Shown: piece by piece, positions 38,524 to 48,177 of the stretch
Position numbering within the stretch: position 1 is the first letter of the stretch
Layout: each line of letters opens with the position of its first letter
DNA from: AP-15 sp963703855
GTDB lineage: Bacteria > Pseudomonadota > Alphaproteobacteria > ATCC43930 > CGMCC-115725
NCBI GenBank assembly: GCA_963703855.1
Contig: CAVPFW010000011.1
Location: forward strand, 1 to 64,000
Reading direction: 5' to 3'
Length of the DNA stretch: 64,000 nucleotides
Program-made: the position numbers and the translations under genes
Notes under the pieces: generated by a model
Database searches by the model: none
What the model was told of the DNA's origin: nothing
The model's input: only the letters and a program-made list of their open reading frames with translations

Positions 38524-39237
38524 GTGGCCGGGTTTCGCCCCCAATTCTGGCCGACCGTGTTTTCCGTGCCGGTGGTGCTGCTGTGCCTCGGGCTCGGCGC
38601 GTGGCAGATTGAGCGGCTGTTCTGGAAGGAAGGACTGATCGCCGAGCGCGCGGCGGCGGTGGCAGCGCCGCCGGTTTCGCCACCGCAAAGCGCGGCGCAG
38701 GCCCGCGACATGGAATTTCACCGCGTCACCGACGAGGGCGAGTTTCTGAACGACAAGGAGATCTTTCTCGGCGCCACGTCGGAAGCGGGCCGGAACGGCT
38801 ATCAGGTGCTGACCCCGCTGCGCGAGACCGACGGCCGTATCGTCTTCGTCAATCGTGGGTTCATCCCGGCCGAGCTCAGGGACCGGGCAAAACGGCTGGC
38901 TGGGGAGCCCTCCAGCCCGGTGCGTATTCAGGGTCTGCTGCGGCTGCCGCCGCACGGCAGACCGAACTGGTTTCTGCCCGACAACCGTCCCGACCTGAAT
39001 TACTGGTTCTGGGTCGATCTCCCGGCGATGGCCAAGGCCGACGGGTTCGATCGGGTTGCGCCGTTTTATATCGACGTCGATGCCGCTCCCAACCCCGGCG
39101 GCTGGCCGAGGGGCGGCGTCACCCGCCTGGCGCTGCCCAACGACCATCTGCAATACGCGATCACGTGGTTTTCCCTGGCGGTTGCGCTGATCGTCATCTA
39201 TGTCCTTTTTCATCGCCGCAACGCGGAGCCCCGATGA
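38524..39237 (+). CDS. SURF1 family oxidase assembly protein
   Basis: The 237-residue protein (GTG start) has the two-membrane-segment topology of Surf1/Shy1: TVFSVPVVLLCLGLGAWQIE with the conserved LGxWQxxR-like region at the N-terminus and YAITWFSLAVALIVIYVLF at the C-terminus. Between them are VNRGFIPAELRD and NYWFWVDLPAMA, family blocks. Needed for heme a insertion into subunit I. The gene overlaps the next start by four bases. Confidence 0.92.
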   Translation: MAGFRPQFWPTVFSVPVVLLCLGLGAWQIERLFWKEGLIAERAAAVAAPPVSPPQSAAQARDMEFHRVTDEGEFLNDKEIFLGATSEAGRNGYQVLTPLRETDGRIVFVNRGFIPAELRDRAKRLAGEPSSPVRIQGLLRLPPHGRPNWFLPDNRPDLNYWFWVDLPAMAKADGFDRVAPFYIDVDAAPNPGGWPRGGVTRLALPNDHLQYAITWFSLAVALIVIYVLFHRRNAEPR

Positions 39238-40767
39238 CCGCCTATCAGCAGTTGGAAGCGCGATTTCGCCGGCTGGGCGCGCTCGAGGAGGCGATCGGCG
39301 TGCTCAATTGGGACAGCGCGACGATGATGCCGGCGGGGGGTGCTGCGACCCGGGCCGAGCAGATGGCGACCCTGAGCCTGATCGCCCATGAGCAGCTGAC
39401 CGCCGCCGACATCGGCGATTTTTTGGCCGAGGCCGAGGCCGAGGGCGGCATGCTCGATCCCTGGCAGCGCGCCAATCTGCGCGAGATGCGGCGACGCCGG
39501 GCGCACGCCAGCGGCACTGCCGGCGGCGCTCGTCGAGGCCGTTTCCCGGATCTCGTCCGAATGCGAGACGGTGTGGCGCAAAGCCCGTCCCGACAACGAC
39601 TATGCCGCCGCCCTGCCATGGCTCGACGAGATGCTGCGCCTGCAGCGCGAGGTCGCCGCGGCCAAGGCCGAGCGCCTCGGGGTGATGCCGTACGAGGCGC
39701 TCCTCGATCGCTACGAGCCCGGCGGGTCGGTTGCGGCGATCGACCGCCTGTTCGATGAAATCGCAAATTTCCTGCCCGATCTGATCGAGGCGGTGCTGAT
39801 CCGCCAAGCCGCTCAGCCGCCGCTGCCGGACCCGCCCGGCCCGTTCCCGATCGCGGCGCAGCGCCGCGCGGCGGTGCTGTTGATGGAGGCGGTCGGCTTC
39901 GATTTCGCGCATGGCCGGCTCGATGTCAGCGCCCATCCGTTTTGCAGCGGCGCCCCGGACGACGTGCGCATCACCACCCGCTATGACGAAGGTGATTTCG
40001 CCAAAGCCCTGATGGGGGTTCTGCACGAAACCGGGCATGCGCTCTACAAGCGCAATCTGCCGCCCCGCTGGCGACTGCAGCCGGTCGGCGCCGCCCGCGG
40101 CATGGCGATCCACGAGAGCCAGTCCTTGCTGCTCGAAATGCAGGTCTGCCGCAGCCCGGCATTCATCAGCTTTGCCGCGCCGGTCCTGCGCGCGGCTTTC
40201 GCCGCCGACGGGCCGGGCTGGGCGGCCGAGGCATTGCATCGCCGGCAGATCCGGGTCAGCCGCAGCCTGATCCGGGTCGAGGCCGACGAGGTCACCTATC
40301 CCGCCCATGTGATCCTGCGCTACCGCCTCGAGCAGGCGATGATCGCCGGCGATCTCTCGCCGAGGGATCTGCCCGGCGCCTGGGCCGAGGGGCTGCGCGC
40401 GCTGCTCGGTGTCGCTCCCGAGGACGACCGCGACGGTTGCCTTCAGGATATTCATTGGTACGACGGCTCGTGGGGTTATTTCCCGACCTATACGCTCGGC
40501 GCGCTGATCGCGGCGCAGCTGTTTGACGCGGCGCTCCAGGCGCTGCCGGAGCTGACGCGGCAAATTGCCGCCGGCGATTTCGGGCCGCTCTTCGCGTGGC
40601 TGCGCGAGCGGGTGCATCGCCAAGGATCGCTGCTGTCGACGGCTGAGCTGGTCGAGAGCGCCACCGGCCAGCCGCTCGGCACCGCCTGCTTTGAGCGCCA
40701 CCTGCGCGACCGCTATCTCGGCGAGCGCAACGAACCCGCCATCACAGCGTTAACCGGAACAACGTAA
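39234..40767 (+). CDS. M32 family carboxypeptidase (single-base frameshift)
   Basis: About 510 residues over two frames. The first frame (ATG 39234, overlapping surf1 by ATGA) gives LGALEEAIGVLNWDSATMMP, typical of thermostable carboxypeptidase 1. It goes off frame near 39513, after RRAHA, where one extra G accounts for the shift. The second frame carries ALVEAVSRISSECETVWRKA, the zinc motif MGVLHETGHALYKRNLP, and the metal-ligand region MAIHESQSLLLEMQ. Releases C-terminal amino acids from peptides in the cytoplasm. Otherwise complete, so the shift may be an error. Confidence 0.85.
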
Positions 40768-40771
40768 TCAC

Positions 40772-42085
40772 GTGGGGGACCCGGTGTTCGACAATGCCGC
40801 GCCACGACAGGACGGCAGCGCGGATCGCGAGGTTGCGCTCGACCGGTTCGAAGCCGTGCGGCGCGACAGCGAGGCCCTCGCCGCAAATCTGACGCCCGAA
40901 GACCAGTCGATCCAGTCGATGCCCGACGTCAGCCCGACGAAATGGCATCTGGCGCACACGACCTGGTTCTTCGAGACCTTCATCCTGACCCGGCTCGATC
41001 CCGATTACCGGGTTTTCGACCCGGCCTTCGCCTATCTATTCAACTCCTATTACGAGGCCGTCGGCCCGCGTCATCCTCGCCCCCAGCGCGGGCTGCTGTC
41101 GCGCCCGACCGTCGACATCGTCGGCGCCTATCGCGATCATGTCGGCGCCGCGATGGCCCGCTTTATCGAGCGCGCGCCGGAGCCGGCGTGGCGCGATGCC
41201 GCACCCCTGATCGAGCTCGGCTGGCACCATGAGCAGCAGCATCAGGAGCTGATCCTGATGGACATCAAGCACGTCTTCTCGATCAATCCGCTGCTGCCCG
41301 CCTATCAGGCGCCGCAGCCGCAGATCGCGGCGCCGGCCGCGTTGCTCGGGTGGATCGAACTCGCCGGCGGGCTGGTCGAGATCGGGCATCCGGGGCCGGG
41401 CTTCGCCTTCGACAGCGAGACCCCTCGGCACAAGGTCTGGCTCGAGCCCTTCCGCCTCGCCACGCGGCCGGTGACCTGCGGCGAATTTCTGGAGTTCGTC
41501 GGGGCGGACGGCTATCGGCGGCCGGAGTTCTGGCTGTCGGACGGCTGGGCGACGGTGCACGAGCAGGGATGGGAAGCGCCGCTCTATTGGCTGCGCGAGG
41601 ATGATGGCTGGTCGATGTTCACCCTCAGCGGGCGGCGCCGGTTGAACCCGGCCGAGCCCGTTTGCCATCTCAGCTTTTTCGAGGCCGACGCCTTTGCCAA
41701 ATGGGCCGGAAAGAGGCTGCCGACCGAGGCGGAGTGGGAAATCGCCGCCGCCGGCGTGGCGGTGACCGGCAATCTAGCCGACCGCCGGCTCTTTCATCCC
41801 TGCGCCGACAGCGCCCGGCTGCCTGAAAATGGCGACGTTTTGCCGCGCCAGATGTTCGGCGATGTTTGGGAATGGACGGCTAGCCCCTATATGCCCTATC
41901 CGCGCTTTCGCGCCGCCGCGGGTGCGGTCGGTGAATACAACGGCAAGTTCATGTGCAACCAGATGGTGCTGCGGGGCGGTGCCGCGGTCACCCCGGCCGG
42001 GCATGTTCGAGCCACCTATCGCAACTTTTTTCCGCCCTCGGCGCGCTGGGCCTTTGCCGGGTTGCGGCTGGCGGAGGACATTTAA
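40772..42085 (+). CDS. egtB: ergothioneine biosynthesis sulfoxide synthase EgtB
   Basis: The 437-residue protein has an N-terminal DinB-like domain with the iron-binding histidines in KWHLAHTTWFFETF and WHHEQQHQELILMDIKHVF, followed by an FGE-sulfatase-like domain (CHLSFFEADAFAKWAGKRL, DVWEWTASPYMPYPRF, RATYRNFFPPSARWAFAGLR). This combination is EgtB, the non-heme iron enzyme that joins the sulfur donor to trimethylhistidine. Start is a GTG five bases after the carboxypeptidase stop. It overlaps egtD by TAATG. Confidence 0.93.
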   Translation: MGDPVFDNAAPRQDGSADREVALDRFEAVRRDSEALAANLTPEDQSIQSMPDVSPTKWHLAHTTWFFETFILTRLDPDYRVFDPAFAYLFNSYYEAVGPRHPRPQRGLLSRPTVDIVGAYRDHVGAAMARFIERAPEPAWRDAAPLIELGWHHEQQHQELILMDIKHVFSINPLLPAYQAPQPQIAAPAALLGWIELAGGLVEIGHPGPGFAFDSETPRHKVWLEPFRLATRPVTCGEFLEFVGADGYRRPEFWLSDGWATVHEQGWEAPLYWLREDDGWSMFTLSGRRRLNPAEPVCHLSFFEADAFAKWAGKRLPTEAEWEIAAAGVAVTGNLADRRLFHPCADSARLPENGDVLPRQMFGDVWEWTASPYMPYPRFRAAAGAVGEYNGKFMCNQMVLRGGAAVTPAGHVRATYRNFFPPSARWAFAGLRLAEDI

Positions 42086-43053
42086 TGATGGACGGCTCGC
42101 GCTTTGCCTTTCACGACCTGGCTCCCGGCGAAGAGAGCTTTCGCGACGCGGTGCTGAACGGGCTCGGCCGCGCCCGCAAGGCGATCCCCTGCAAATTCTT
42201 CTACGACGCCCGCGGCTCGGCGTTGTTCGAGGAGATCTGCCGGCTCCCCGAATATTATCCGACCCGCACCGAGATCGCGATCCTCGAAGAGAACGCCGAC
42301 GAAATCGCGGCGCAGATGGGGCCGCATTGCCGGGTCATCGAATTCGGCAGCGGCGCCAGCCATAAGTCCCGCATCCTGCTCCAGGCGCTCGATCGGCCGG
42401 CCGCTTATGTGCCGGTCGACATCTCGGGCGAGCATCTGCGCGAGGCCGCCGCCGGTCTCGCCGAGGATTTTCCCGAGCTGCCGGTGATTGCGGTTTGTGC
42501 GGACTACACCGGGCCCTTCCCGCTGCCGCCGTTACCTGGGCCGAGCGGAAAGCGGGTCGGGTTTTTCCCGGGCTCGACGATCGGCAATTTCGAGCCTGCC
42601 GCGGCCGGGCGTTTTCTGGCGAACTGCGCGCGCATCCTCGGCCCCGGCGGGGAGATGCTGATCGGCGTCGATCTGAAAAAGGACACCGAAATTCTCGAGG
42701 CCGCCTATAACGATCGTACCGGGGTGACCGCCGCGTTCAACCTCAACCTGCTCGATCGGATCAACCGCGAGCTCGACGGCGATCTCGACCTCGACCTGTT
42801 CGAGCATGTCGCCTTCTATAACGAGGCCGAAGGGCGCATCGAAATCTATATCCGCAGCCTCGCCGACCGGCAGGCGGTCATCGCCGGCCGGCAGATCGCC
42901 TTCGCTGCCGGTGAGCTGATCCATACCGAATATTCGTATAAATACGCGGTGCCGGAATTTCGTGCCTTGGCGGCGGGCGCCGGCTTTCGTCCCGTCGACA
43001 CCTGGACCGACCCTGCCGCATTGTTCAGCGTCCACTATTTCCGGCTGCGCTGA
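42085..43053 (+). CDS. egtD: L-histidine N-alpha-methyltransferase EgtD
   Basis: The 322-residue protein contains CKFFYDARGSALFEEICRLP and EYYPTRTEIAILEEN near the N-terminus, the SAM site VIEFGSGASHKSRILL, and GKRVGFFPGSTIGNFEP; the C-terminus HTEYSYKYAVPEFRALAAGA is also characteristic. EgtD trimethylates histidine to hercynine, the substrate of EgtB. Start overlaps the egtB stop. With egtB it makes the core two-gene ergothioneine set; egtA/C/E are absent here, as in many proteobacteria. Confidence 0.95.
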   Translation: MMDGSRFAFHDLAPGEESFRDAVLNGLGRARKAIPCKFFYDARGSALFEEICRLPEYYPTRTEIAILEENADEIAAQMGPHCRVIEFGSGASHKSRILLQALDRPAAYVPVDISGEHLREAAAGLAEDFPELPVIAVCADYTGPFPLPPLPGPSGKRVGFFPGSTIGNFEPAAAGRFLANCARILGPGGEMLIGVDLKKDTEILEAAYNDRTGVTAAFNLNLLDRINRELDGDLDLDLFEHVAFYNEAEGRIEIYIRSLADRQAVIAGRQIAFAAGELIHTEYSYKYAVPEFRALAAGAGFRPVDTWTDPAALFSVHYFRLR

Positions 43054-43073
43054 CGAATTTCTAGGCGGGCGGC

Positions 43074-43628
43074 CTACGGCTCCTGTTCGCGGTCGTCGCT
43101 CGAGACCGCGGCGAGAAACCCAGGAAGGTCGCGCCAGCCATAGGCGAACGCCTCGATCGTGGTGCCGCCGACGGCGATCGCCTTGCGGCTCACCTGATGG
43201 CCGCCAAGCCGCTCGTAAAAAAACCGGCTCGGATTGTCGCGCAACACCCAGACGATCGCCGCGTCGAGGCCGGACCCGACCAGGCGCCGGAACAGCGCGA
43301 TCAAGAGCCGCCGCCCGATCCCTTGGTTTTGCCGGTCGGGCGTGACGTAGAGCGTGAACACCTCGCCCGGGAAGTGCCGCTCGCTGCGGCTCGGCCCGCA
43401 GCTGCCGAAGCCCAGGATCTCTCCCGCCGCATCAACCGCGACGCGCACGTCTCGGGCCTCGCGCAGGATCACCATACGCCACCCGTTCTCGCGCCGCCGC
43501 GCCGACAGCCCGACCAGATAAGAGGTCGACAGCACCCCGGCATAAGTCGTGCGCCAGGTCTCGATGTCGAGGCGGGCGATGCCGTGCGCATCTCCCGGCC
43601 GCGACGGTCGGATCGTAATCTCGTCCAT
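43074..43628 (-). CDS. GNAT family N-acetyltransferase
   Basis: The 184-residue protein starts at ATG 43628 (MDEITIRPSRPGDAHGIARL). The acetyl-CoA motif A reads LYVTPDRQNQGIGRRLLIAL, followed by VLRDNPSRFFYERLGG as motif B. Substrate not inferable. It is convergent with egtD and divergent from the DinB-like gene. Confidence 0.88.
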   Translation of the reverse strand: MDEITIRPSRPGDAHGIARLDIETWRTTYAGVLSTSYLVGLSARRRENGWRMVILREARDVRVAVDAAGEILGFGSCGPSRSERHFPGEVFTLYVTPDRQNQGIGRRLLIALFRRLVGSGLDAAIVWVLRDNPSRFFYERLGGHQVSRKAIAVGGTTIEAFAYGWRDLPGFLAAVSSDDREQEP

Positions 43629-43730
43629 CGCGGGGCATTGTGCCCGGTTTCGCCGGCCGGGGGAGGGGCCATGCGCGGCGCTCCCAAATCTGTTAGGGTC
43701 GAAGTGTTGCAGCTGCGCCGGGAGCGCCCC

Positions 43731-44243
43731 ATGTCCAGCGATTATTTCGCGACCTTCGCGCGCTACAACGCCTGGGCCAATCGGCGGCTCTATCAGGCCT
43801 GTGCGGGGTTGAGCGAGCACGAATATCTGCGCGAGCGGCCTTCGACCCTCGGCTCGCTTCACGCCGCTTTGAACCATATCCTGGTTGCCGACCGGGTCTG
43901 GATCGCCCGCATCGAGGGCCGCACCCCGCCGGGTCTCGATCCCGATCAAATTCTTTATGCCGATCTGATCGGCCTCAAGGTGGCCCGCTCGGCCGAAGAC
44001 GAGCATTTGTGCAATTTAGTGGAGGGGATTTCCGAAGACATGCTCGACCAGCCGCTCCTTTACCGCAATGCGCGCGGCAAACGCTTGGAGATACCACTGC
44101 GCCTGGTGCTCGGGCACCTCTTCGATTACCAGGCGCAGCGCCGCGGCGAAGCGCAGGCCTTGCTGGCGCAGACCGGCATGCGGCCGCCATCGCTCGGCCT
44201 GATCTGTTTCGTCGGTGGACAAGGTGGCGCTGCCGCCGGTTAG
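43731..44243 (+). CDS. DinB family protein lacking part of the metal site
   Basis: The 170-residue four-helix protein (GGGAG upstream of ATG 43731) shows the family start FARYNAWANRRLYQACAGL and the first metal-ligand His in ALNHILVADRVWIARI. In the last helix, where relatives have an N-H-x-x-H-H-R-G pattern, this protein has HLFDYQAQRRGEAQALL: two of the three usual histidine ligands are replaced (Tyr, Arg). A thiol-dependent transferase role typical of DinB/YfiT proteins is therefore doubtful. Function unknown. Confidence 0.8.
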   Translation: MSSDYFATFARYNAWANRRLYQACAGLSEHEYLRERPSTLGSLHAALNHILVADRVWIARIEGRTPPGLDPDQILYADLIGLKVARSAEDEHLCNLVEGISEDMLDQPLLYRNARGKRLEIPLRLVLGHLFDYQAQRRGEAQALLAQTGMRPPSLGLICFVGGQGGAAAG

Positions 44244-44281
44244 CCCGTGGCGTTCGGCCATCAGCGCGGCTAAGCTGGGTC

Positions 44282-44851
44282 ATGACGATGTTCCAGCCCA
44301 GCCGCCTCAGCCTGCTGATAATGTTGATTGTTTCATTGGTGCCCCCGGGTCGCGCCGAGACCGTGAAAAAACCGGCGGCGGCGAAGCATGCAGCCGCGAC
44401 AGCCCCGGCGGAACGGCTCGGCGGTGTCGGAGCGTGGAATGCGTACCTTTACAAGGGGAGATCCGGGCGCGTTTGCTATGTTGCCGGCGCGCCGCAGAAA
44501 AGCGAGCCGGCAAAGTTCAAGCGCAAGCCGGCGGCGGCGATGGTCACCCATCGCCCGGAAGAGAACGTCGCCAACGTCGTCAGCTTTGGCGAAGGCTATC
44601 CGCTCAAGCCGGGCAGCGACGCGTCGCTCAATGTCGACGGCACGAATTTCACTCTGTTCACCAAGGGCGACAGTGCCTGGTCGCGCACCTCCGATCTCGA
44701 CAAGGCGATCGCCGAGGCATTGGCCAAGGGCAAGCAAGCCATAGTCAAGGGCATCCCGCAGAAAGGGCCGCCGACGACCGACACCTACTCTCTCGCCGGC
44801 TTTACCCAGACCCTGGCCCTGATCGACAAGGCCTGCGGCATCAAGCGCTAG
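44282..44851 (+). CDS. IalB-like (invasion-associated locus B) periplasmic protein
   Basis: The 189-residue protein has an N-terminal signal peptide (LLIMLIVSLVPPGRA) and an Ala/Lys-rich linker. The mature domain begins GVGAWNAYLYKGRSGRVCYV, the pattern of IalB-family proteins (W near start, Cys in strand 2), and ends DKACGIKR with a second Cys that could form a disulfide. Members are periplasmic or membrane-associated in alphaproteobacteria; the name comes from Bartonella and does not imply virulence here. Confidence 0.75.
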   Translation: MTMFQPSRLSLLIMLIVSLVPPGRAETVKKPAAAKHAAATAPAERLGGVGAWNAYLYKGRSGRVCYVAGAPQKSEPAKFKRKPAAAMVTHRPEENVANVVSFGEGYPLKPGSDASLNVDGTNFTLFTKGDSAWSRTSDLDKAIAEALAKGKQAIVKGIPQKGPPTTDTYSLAGFTQTLALIDKACGIKR

Positions 44852-44897
44852 GCCCGGGCGTGGCGGCGGGCTGCGTCCATCTCCATATCTGCTCGCA

Positions 44898-46064
44898 ATG
44901 TCGACCGAAGCCCCATCCATCGCACCGCGCCGCAACCTCGTCGGGCTTGGTCGCGAACATCTTGCCGCCGAGATGGCGGCGTTCGGCGCCGAGCCGTTTC
45001 GCGCGCGCCAGCTGTGGCACTGGATCTATCATCGCGGCGTCACCGATTTCGCCCGGATGACGTCGTTGTCGAAGGGGTTTCGCGAGCGTCTCGCCGATTG
45101 CTACGAGCTGCGCCGGCCAGCGGTGTCGCACAGCCTCGCCTCGGTCGACGGGACGCGCAAATGGCTCTTACGCTTTGCCGACGGGCAGGAGGTCGAGACC
45201 GTCCACATCCCCGAAGACGACCGCGGCACCTTGTGCGTCTCCTCGCAGGTCGGCTGCACCCTCAACTGCACGTTCTGCCATACCGGCACCCAGCTCCTGG
45301 TGCGCAATCTCGGACCCGAGGAGATCGTCGGCCAGGTCATGGTCGCGCGCGATGCGCTCGGCGAATGGCCGTCGCCGCCAGGTGGATCTGGACCCGACCG
45401 GCCCCCCGGAACGCCCGCACCGGCGGGCGGCCGTCCGGGGGTGACCAACATCGTGCTGATGGGAATGGGCGAGCCGCTCTACAATTACGACAATGTCGCG
45501 GCGGCAATGAAGATCGTCATGGACCCCGAGGGGTTGTCGATCTCGCGCCGCAAGATCACGCTCTCGACCGCCGGGGTGGTGCCGATGATCCGCCGCTGCG
45601 GCGCCGAGCTCGCGGTCAACCTCGCAATCTCGCTGCATGCGGTCGAGGACGACATTCGCGACCAGCTGGTGCCGCTCAACCGCAAATACCCGATCGCCGA
45701 ACTGCTCGATGCTTGCCGCACCTATCCGGGCAGCAGCAACGCGCGGCGCATCACCTTTGAATACGTGATGCTGAAGGGCGTCAACGACAGTCCGGCCGAA
45801 GCGCGCGAGCTGGTGCGGCTGTTGGCCGGCATCCCGGCCAAGGTAAACCTGATCCCGTTCAACCCGTGGCCGGGCGCCCCCTACGAATGCTCGACCGAGA
45901 CCGCGATCACGGCGTTTTCCGACATCGTCTTCGCCGCCGGCTATTCGGCGCCGGTGCGCACTCCGCGCGGCCGTGACATCCTCGCCGCCTGCGGCCAGCT
46001 CAAATCGGCCAGCATCAAGCCGCGCCGCAGCGAGCGCGACCGGGCGGCAGCGCCCGCCGCCTGA
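44898..46064 (+). CDS. rlmN: 23S rRNA (adenine-2503-C2)-methyltransferase RlmN
   Basis: The 388-residue radical-SAM enzyme shows the cluster motif CTLNCTFCHTG, NIVLMGMGEPLYNYDNV, KITLSTAGVVPMIRRCG, LAISLHAVEDDIRDQLVP and the C-terminal catalytic Cys context RGRDILAACGQL. A Pro/Gly-rich insertion of about 20 residues (around PSPPGGSGPDRPPG) lies between the cluster loop and the GMGEP strand. It methylates C2 of A2503 in 23S rRNA and A37 in some tRNAs. Confidence 0.96.
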   Translation: MSTEAPSIAPRRNLVGLGREHLAAEMAAFGAEPFRARQLWHWIYHRGVTDFARMTSLSKGFRERLADCYELRRPAVSHSLASVDGTRKWLLRFADGQEVETVHIPEDDRGTLCVSSQVGCTLNCTFCHTGTQLLVRNLGPEEIVGQVMVARDALGEWPSPPGGSGPDRPPGTPAPAGGRPGVTNIVLMGMGEPLYNYDNVAAAMKIVMDPEGLSISRRKITLSTAGVVPMIRRCGAELAVNLAISLHAVEDDIRDQLVPLNRKYPIAELLDACRTYPGSSNARRITFEYVMLKGVNDSPAEARELVRLLAGIPAKVNLIPFNPWPGAPYECSTETAITAFSDIVFAAGYSAPVRTPRGRDILAACGQLKSASIKPRRSERDRAAAPAA

Positions 46065-46095
46065 CAACGCACCGCGCCGTTTCGGGCCCGCCCGC

Positions 46096-46939
46096 GTGCT
46101 CTACCCACTCCTCGGCTGCGCGCTGGGCGCTTATGGCGGCATCGTCGGCGGGCTCTATTTGTTCCAGCAGCAGCTGCTCTATAGGCCCGGCAAAATCCGC
46201 CCCGCGCTCGGCGATCTCGCGCGGCTCGGGGTGCGCGAGGTGGCGCTGACCACGGCCGACGGCCTCTCCTTGTTTTCTTGGTACTTGCCGCCCCGCGCCG
46301 GCCGGCCGGTTATCGCCTATTTTCACGGCAATGGCGGACATATCGGCTATCGGGCCGAGCGACTGCGCCGCTTCGCCTGCGAGGGCTACGGGGTGCTGCT
46401 GGCCGAGTATCGCGGCTATGCCGGCAATCCCGGCAGGCCGTGCGAGGCCGGATTGTACCTCGACGCCGAGGCGGCGGTCGATTTTCTCGCCGGTGAGCGG
46501 ATCGCGCCTAGCCGGCTCGTGCTGTGGGGCGAGTCCTTGGGTTCGGGTCTAGCCGTCTATCTGGCCGCGCGGCGCGAGGTTGCGGCCATCATCCTCGAAG
46601 CGCCTTTCACCAGCGTCGTCGCCGCGGCGCAGCGCCATTACCCGTTCCTGCCGGCTGCCATGCTGGTGCGCGACCGGTTCGAACTCGCTGTCCCGCATCG
46701 GCCAGGTCAGCGCGCCGCTCCTGGTCCTGCACGGGGAGCGCGACATGATAATCCCGATCCGCCATGGTCGTGCGCTGCTCGACGCCGCCCCGCAGCCCAA
46801 AGAGGGCTGGTTCGCCCCCGCGGCCGGGCACGAAAACCTCGCGCAGTTCGGCGCGCTCGACGCCGCCATCGCCTTTATCGAGCGCCGGCTTTGTCGCATG
46901 GAGGCGGAACCCGTTGCGGCCGGCGGGAATTTCGACTAG
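46096..46939 (+). CDS. alpha/beta hydrolase, BEM46/ABHD-like (single-base frameshift)
   Basis: About 280 residues. A GTG at 46096 opens a signal-anchor (LYPLLGCALGAYGGIVGGLY). The fold markers follow: IAYFHGNGGHIGYRAERL (oxyanion loop), LVLWGESLGSGLAVYLAA with the nucleophile Ser, then a frame change near 46688 (after RDRF). The other frame gives LSRIGQVSAPLLVLHGERD with the catalytic Asp and PAAGHENLAQF with the His. One-base correction restores a full hydrolase anchored to the inner membrane. Substrate unknown. Confidence 0.75.
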
Positions 46940-46974
46940 TGCGGCGCCAGTCGGTGGAGCGCGGGGACAGGGCC

Positions 46975-48177
46975 ATGCCCGATGCGGTGAAAAAGGTCGT
47001 GCTGGCCTATTCGGGCGGGCTCGACACCTCGGTGATCCTGCGCTGGCTGCAGCAGACCTATCATTGCGAGGTCGTGACCTTCACCGCCGATCTCGGCCAG
47101 GGCGAGGAGTTGGAGCCGGCGCGCCGAAAGGCCGAACTGCTCGGCGCCGCGCAAATCTTCGTCGACGATCTGCGCGAAGAGTTCGTCAATGATTTCGTCT
47201 TTCCGATGTTCCGCGCCAACGCGCTCTACGAAGGCGCCTATCTGCTCGGCACTTCGATCGCCCGGCCGTTGATCGCCAAGCGCCAGATCGAGATCGCGCG
47301 CATGGTCGGGGCCGACGCGGTCGCCCACGGCGCCACCGGCAAGGGCAACGACCAAATCCGCTTCGAGCTCGGCTATTATGCGCTGGCCCCCGACATCAGG
47401 GTCATCGCCCCGTGGCGCGAATGGGACCTGACCTCGCGCACTCGCCTGCTCGACTATGCCGATGCGCACCAGATCCCGATCGCCCGCGACAAGCGTGGCG
47501 AGGCGCCGTTTTCGGTCGACGCGAACCTGCTGCATGTCTCGGCCGAGGGCAAGGCGTTGGAGGACCCCTGGGTCGAGCCCGAGGAGTTCGTGTTCAGCCG
47601 CACCGTGGCCCCGGAGGCCGCACCCGACGCGCCTGAATACGTCGAGATCGGGTTCGAGCGCGGCGACCCGATCGTGGTCGACGGCCAGACGCTGCCGCCG
47701 GCGGCGTTGCTGACGCGGCTGAACGAGCTCGGCGGCCGCCATGGCATCGGCCGGCTCGACCTGGTCGAGAACCGGTTTGTCGGCATGAAATCGCGCGGCG
47801 TCTACGAGACCCCGGGCGGCACGATCCTGCTCGCGGCACATCGCGGCATCGAGAGCATCACCCTCGACCGCGGCGCCGCGCATCTCAAGGACGAACTGAT
47901 GCCGCGCTATGCCGAGCTCATTTACAACGGCTTCTGGTTCTCTCCCGAGCGCCAGATGTTGCAGGCATTGATCGACAAGAGCCAGGAAAACGTCGAGGGC
48001 ACCGTGCGGCTGAAGCTCTACAAGGGCGCGGTCAGCGTCGTCGGCCGGCGGTCACCACTGAGTCTCTACAGCCAGGCCCACGTCACCTTCGAGGAGGACG
48101 CCGTCTACGACCAGCGCGACGCCGAAGGCTTTATCAAACTCAACGCCCTCCGCCTGCGCCTCGCCGCGAGGCGGTAA
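46975..48177 (+). CDS. argG: argininosuccinate synthase
   Basis: The 400-residue protein starts at ATG 46975. ATP pyrophosphatase P-loop KVVLAYSGGLDTSVILRWL, VTFTADLGQGEEL, citrulline/aspartate site GTSIARPLIAKRQIEIA and HGATGKGNDQIRFE are all intact. Joins citrulline and aspartate in arginine synthesis. The last codons form a perfect CGCCTCG/CGAGGCG inverted repeat at the gene end; it is not followed by a T-run, so it is not a clear terminator. Confidence 0.97.
   Translation: MPDAVKKVVLAYSGGLDTSVILRWLQQTYHCEVVTFTADLGQGEELEPARRKAELLGAAQIFVDDLREEFVNDFVFPMFRANALYEGAYLLGTSIARPLIAKRQIEIARMVGADAVAHGATGKGNDQIRFELGYYALAPDIRVIAPWREWDLTSRTRLLDYADAHQIPIARDKRGEAPFSVDANLLHVSAEGKALEDPWVEPEEFVFSRTVAPEAAPDAPEYVEIGFERGDPIVVDGQTLPPAALLTRLNELGGRHGIGRLDLVENRFVGMKSRGVYETPGGTILLAAHRGIESITLDRGAAHLKDELMPRYAELIYNGFWFSPERQMLQALIDKSQENVEGTVRLKLYKGAVSVVGRRSPLSLYSQAHVTFEEDAVYDQRDAEGFIKLNALRLRLAARR

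Noticed and set aside
48155..48175. Rho-independent terminator at the end of argG
   Set aside because: The perfect inverted repeat lies within the last codons and is not followed by a T-run.
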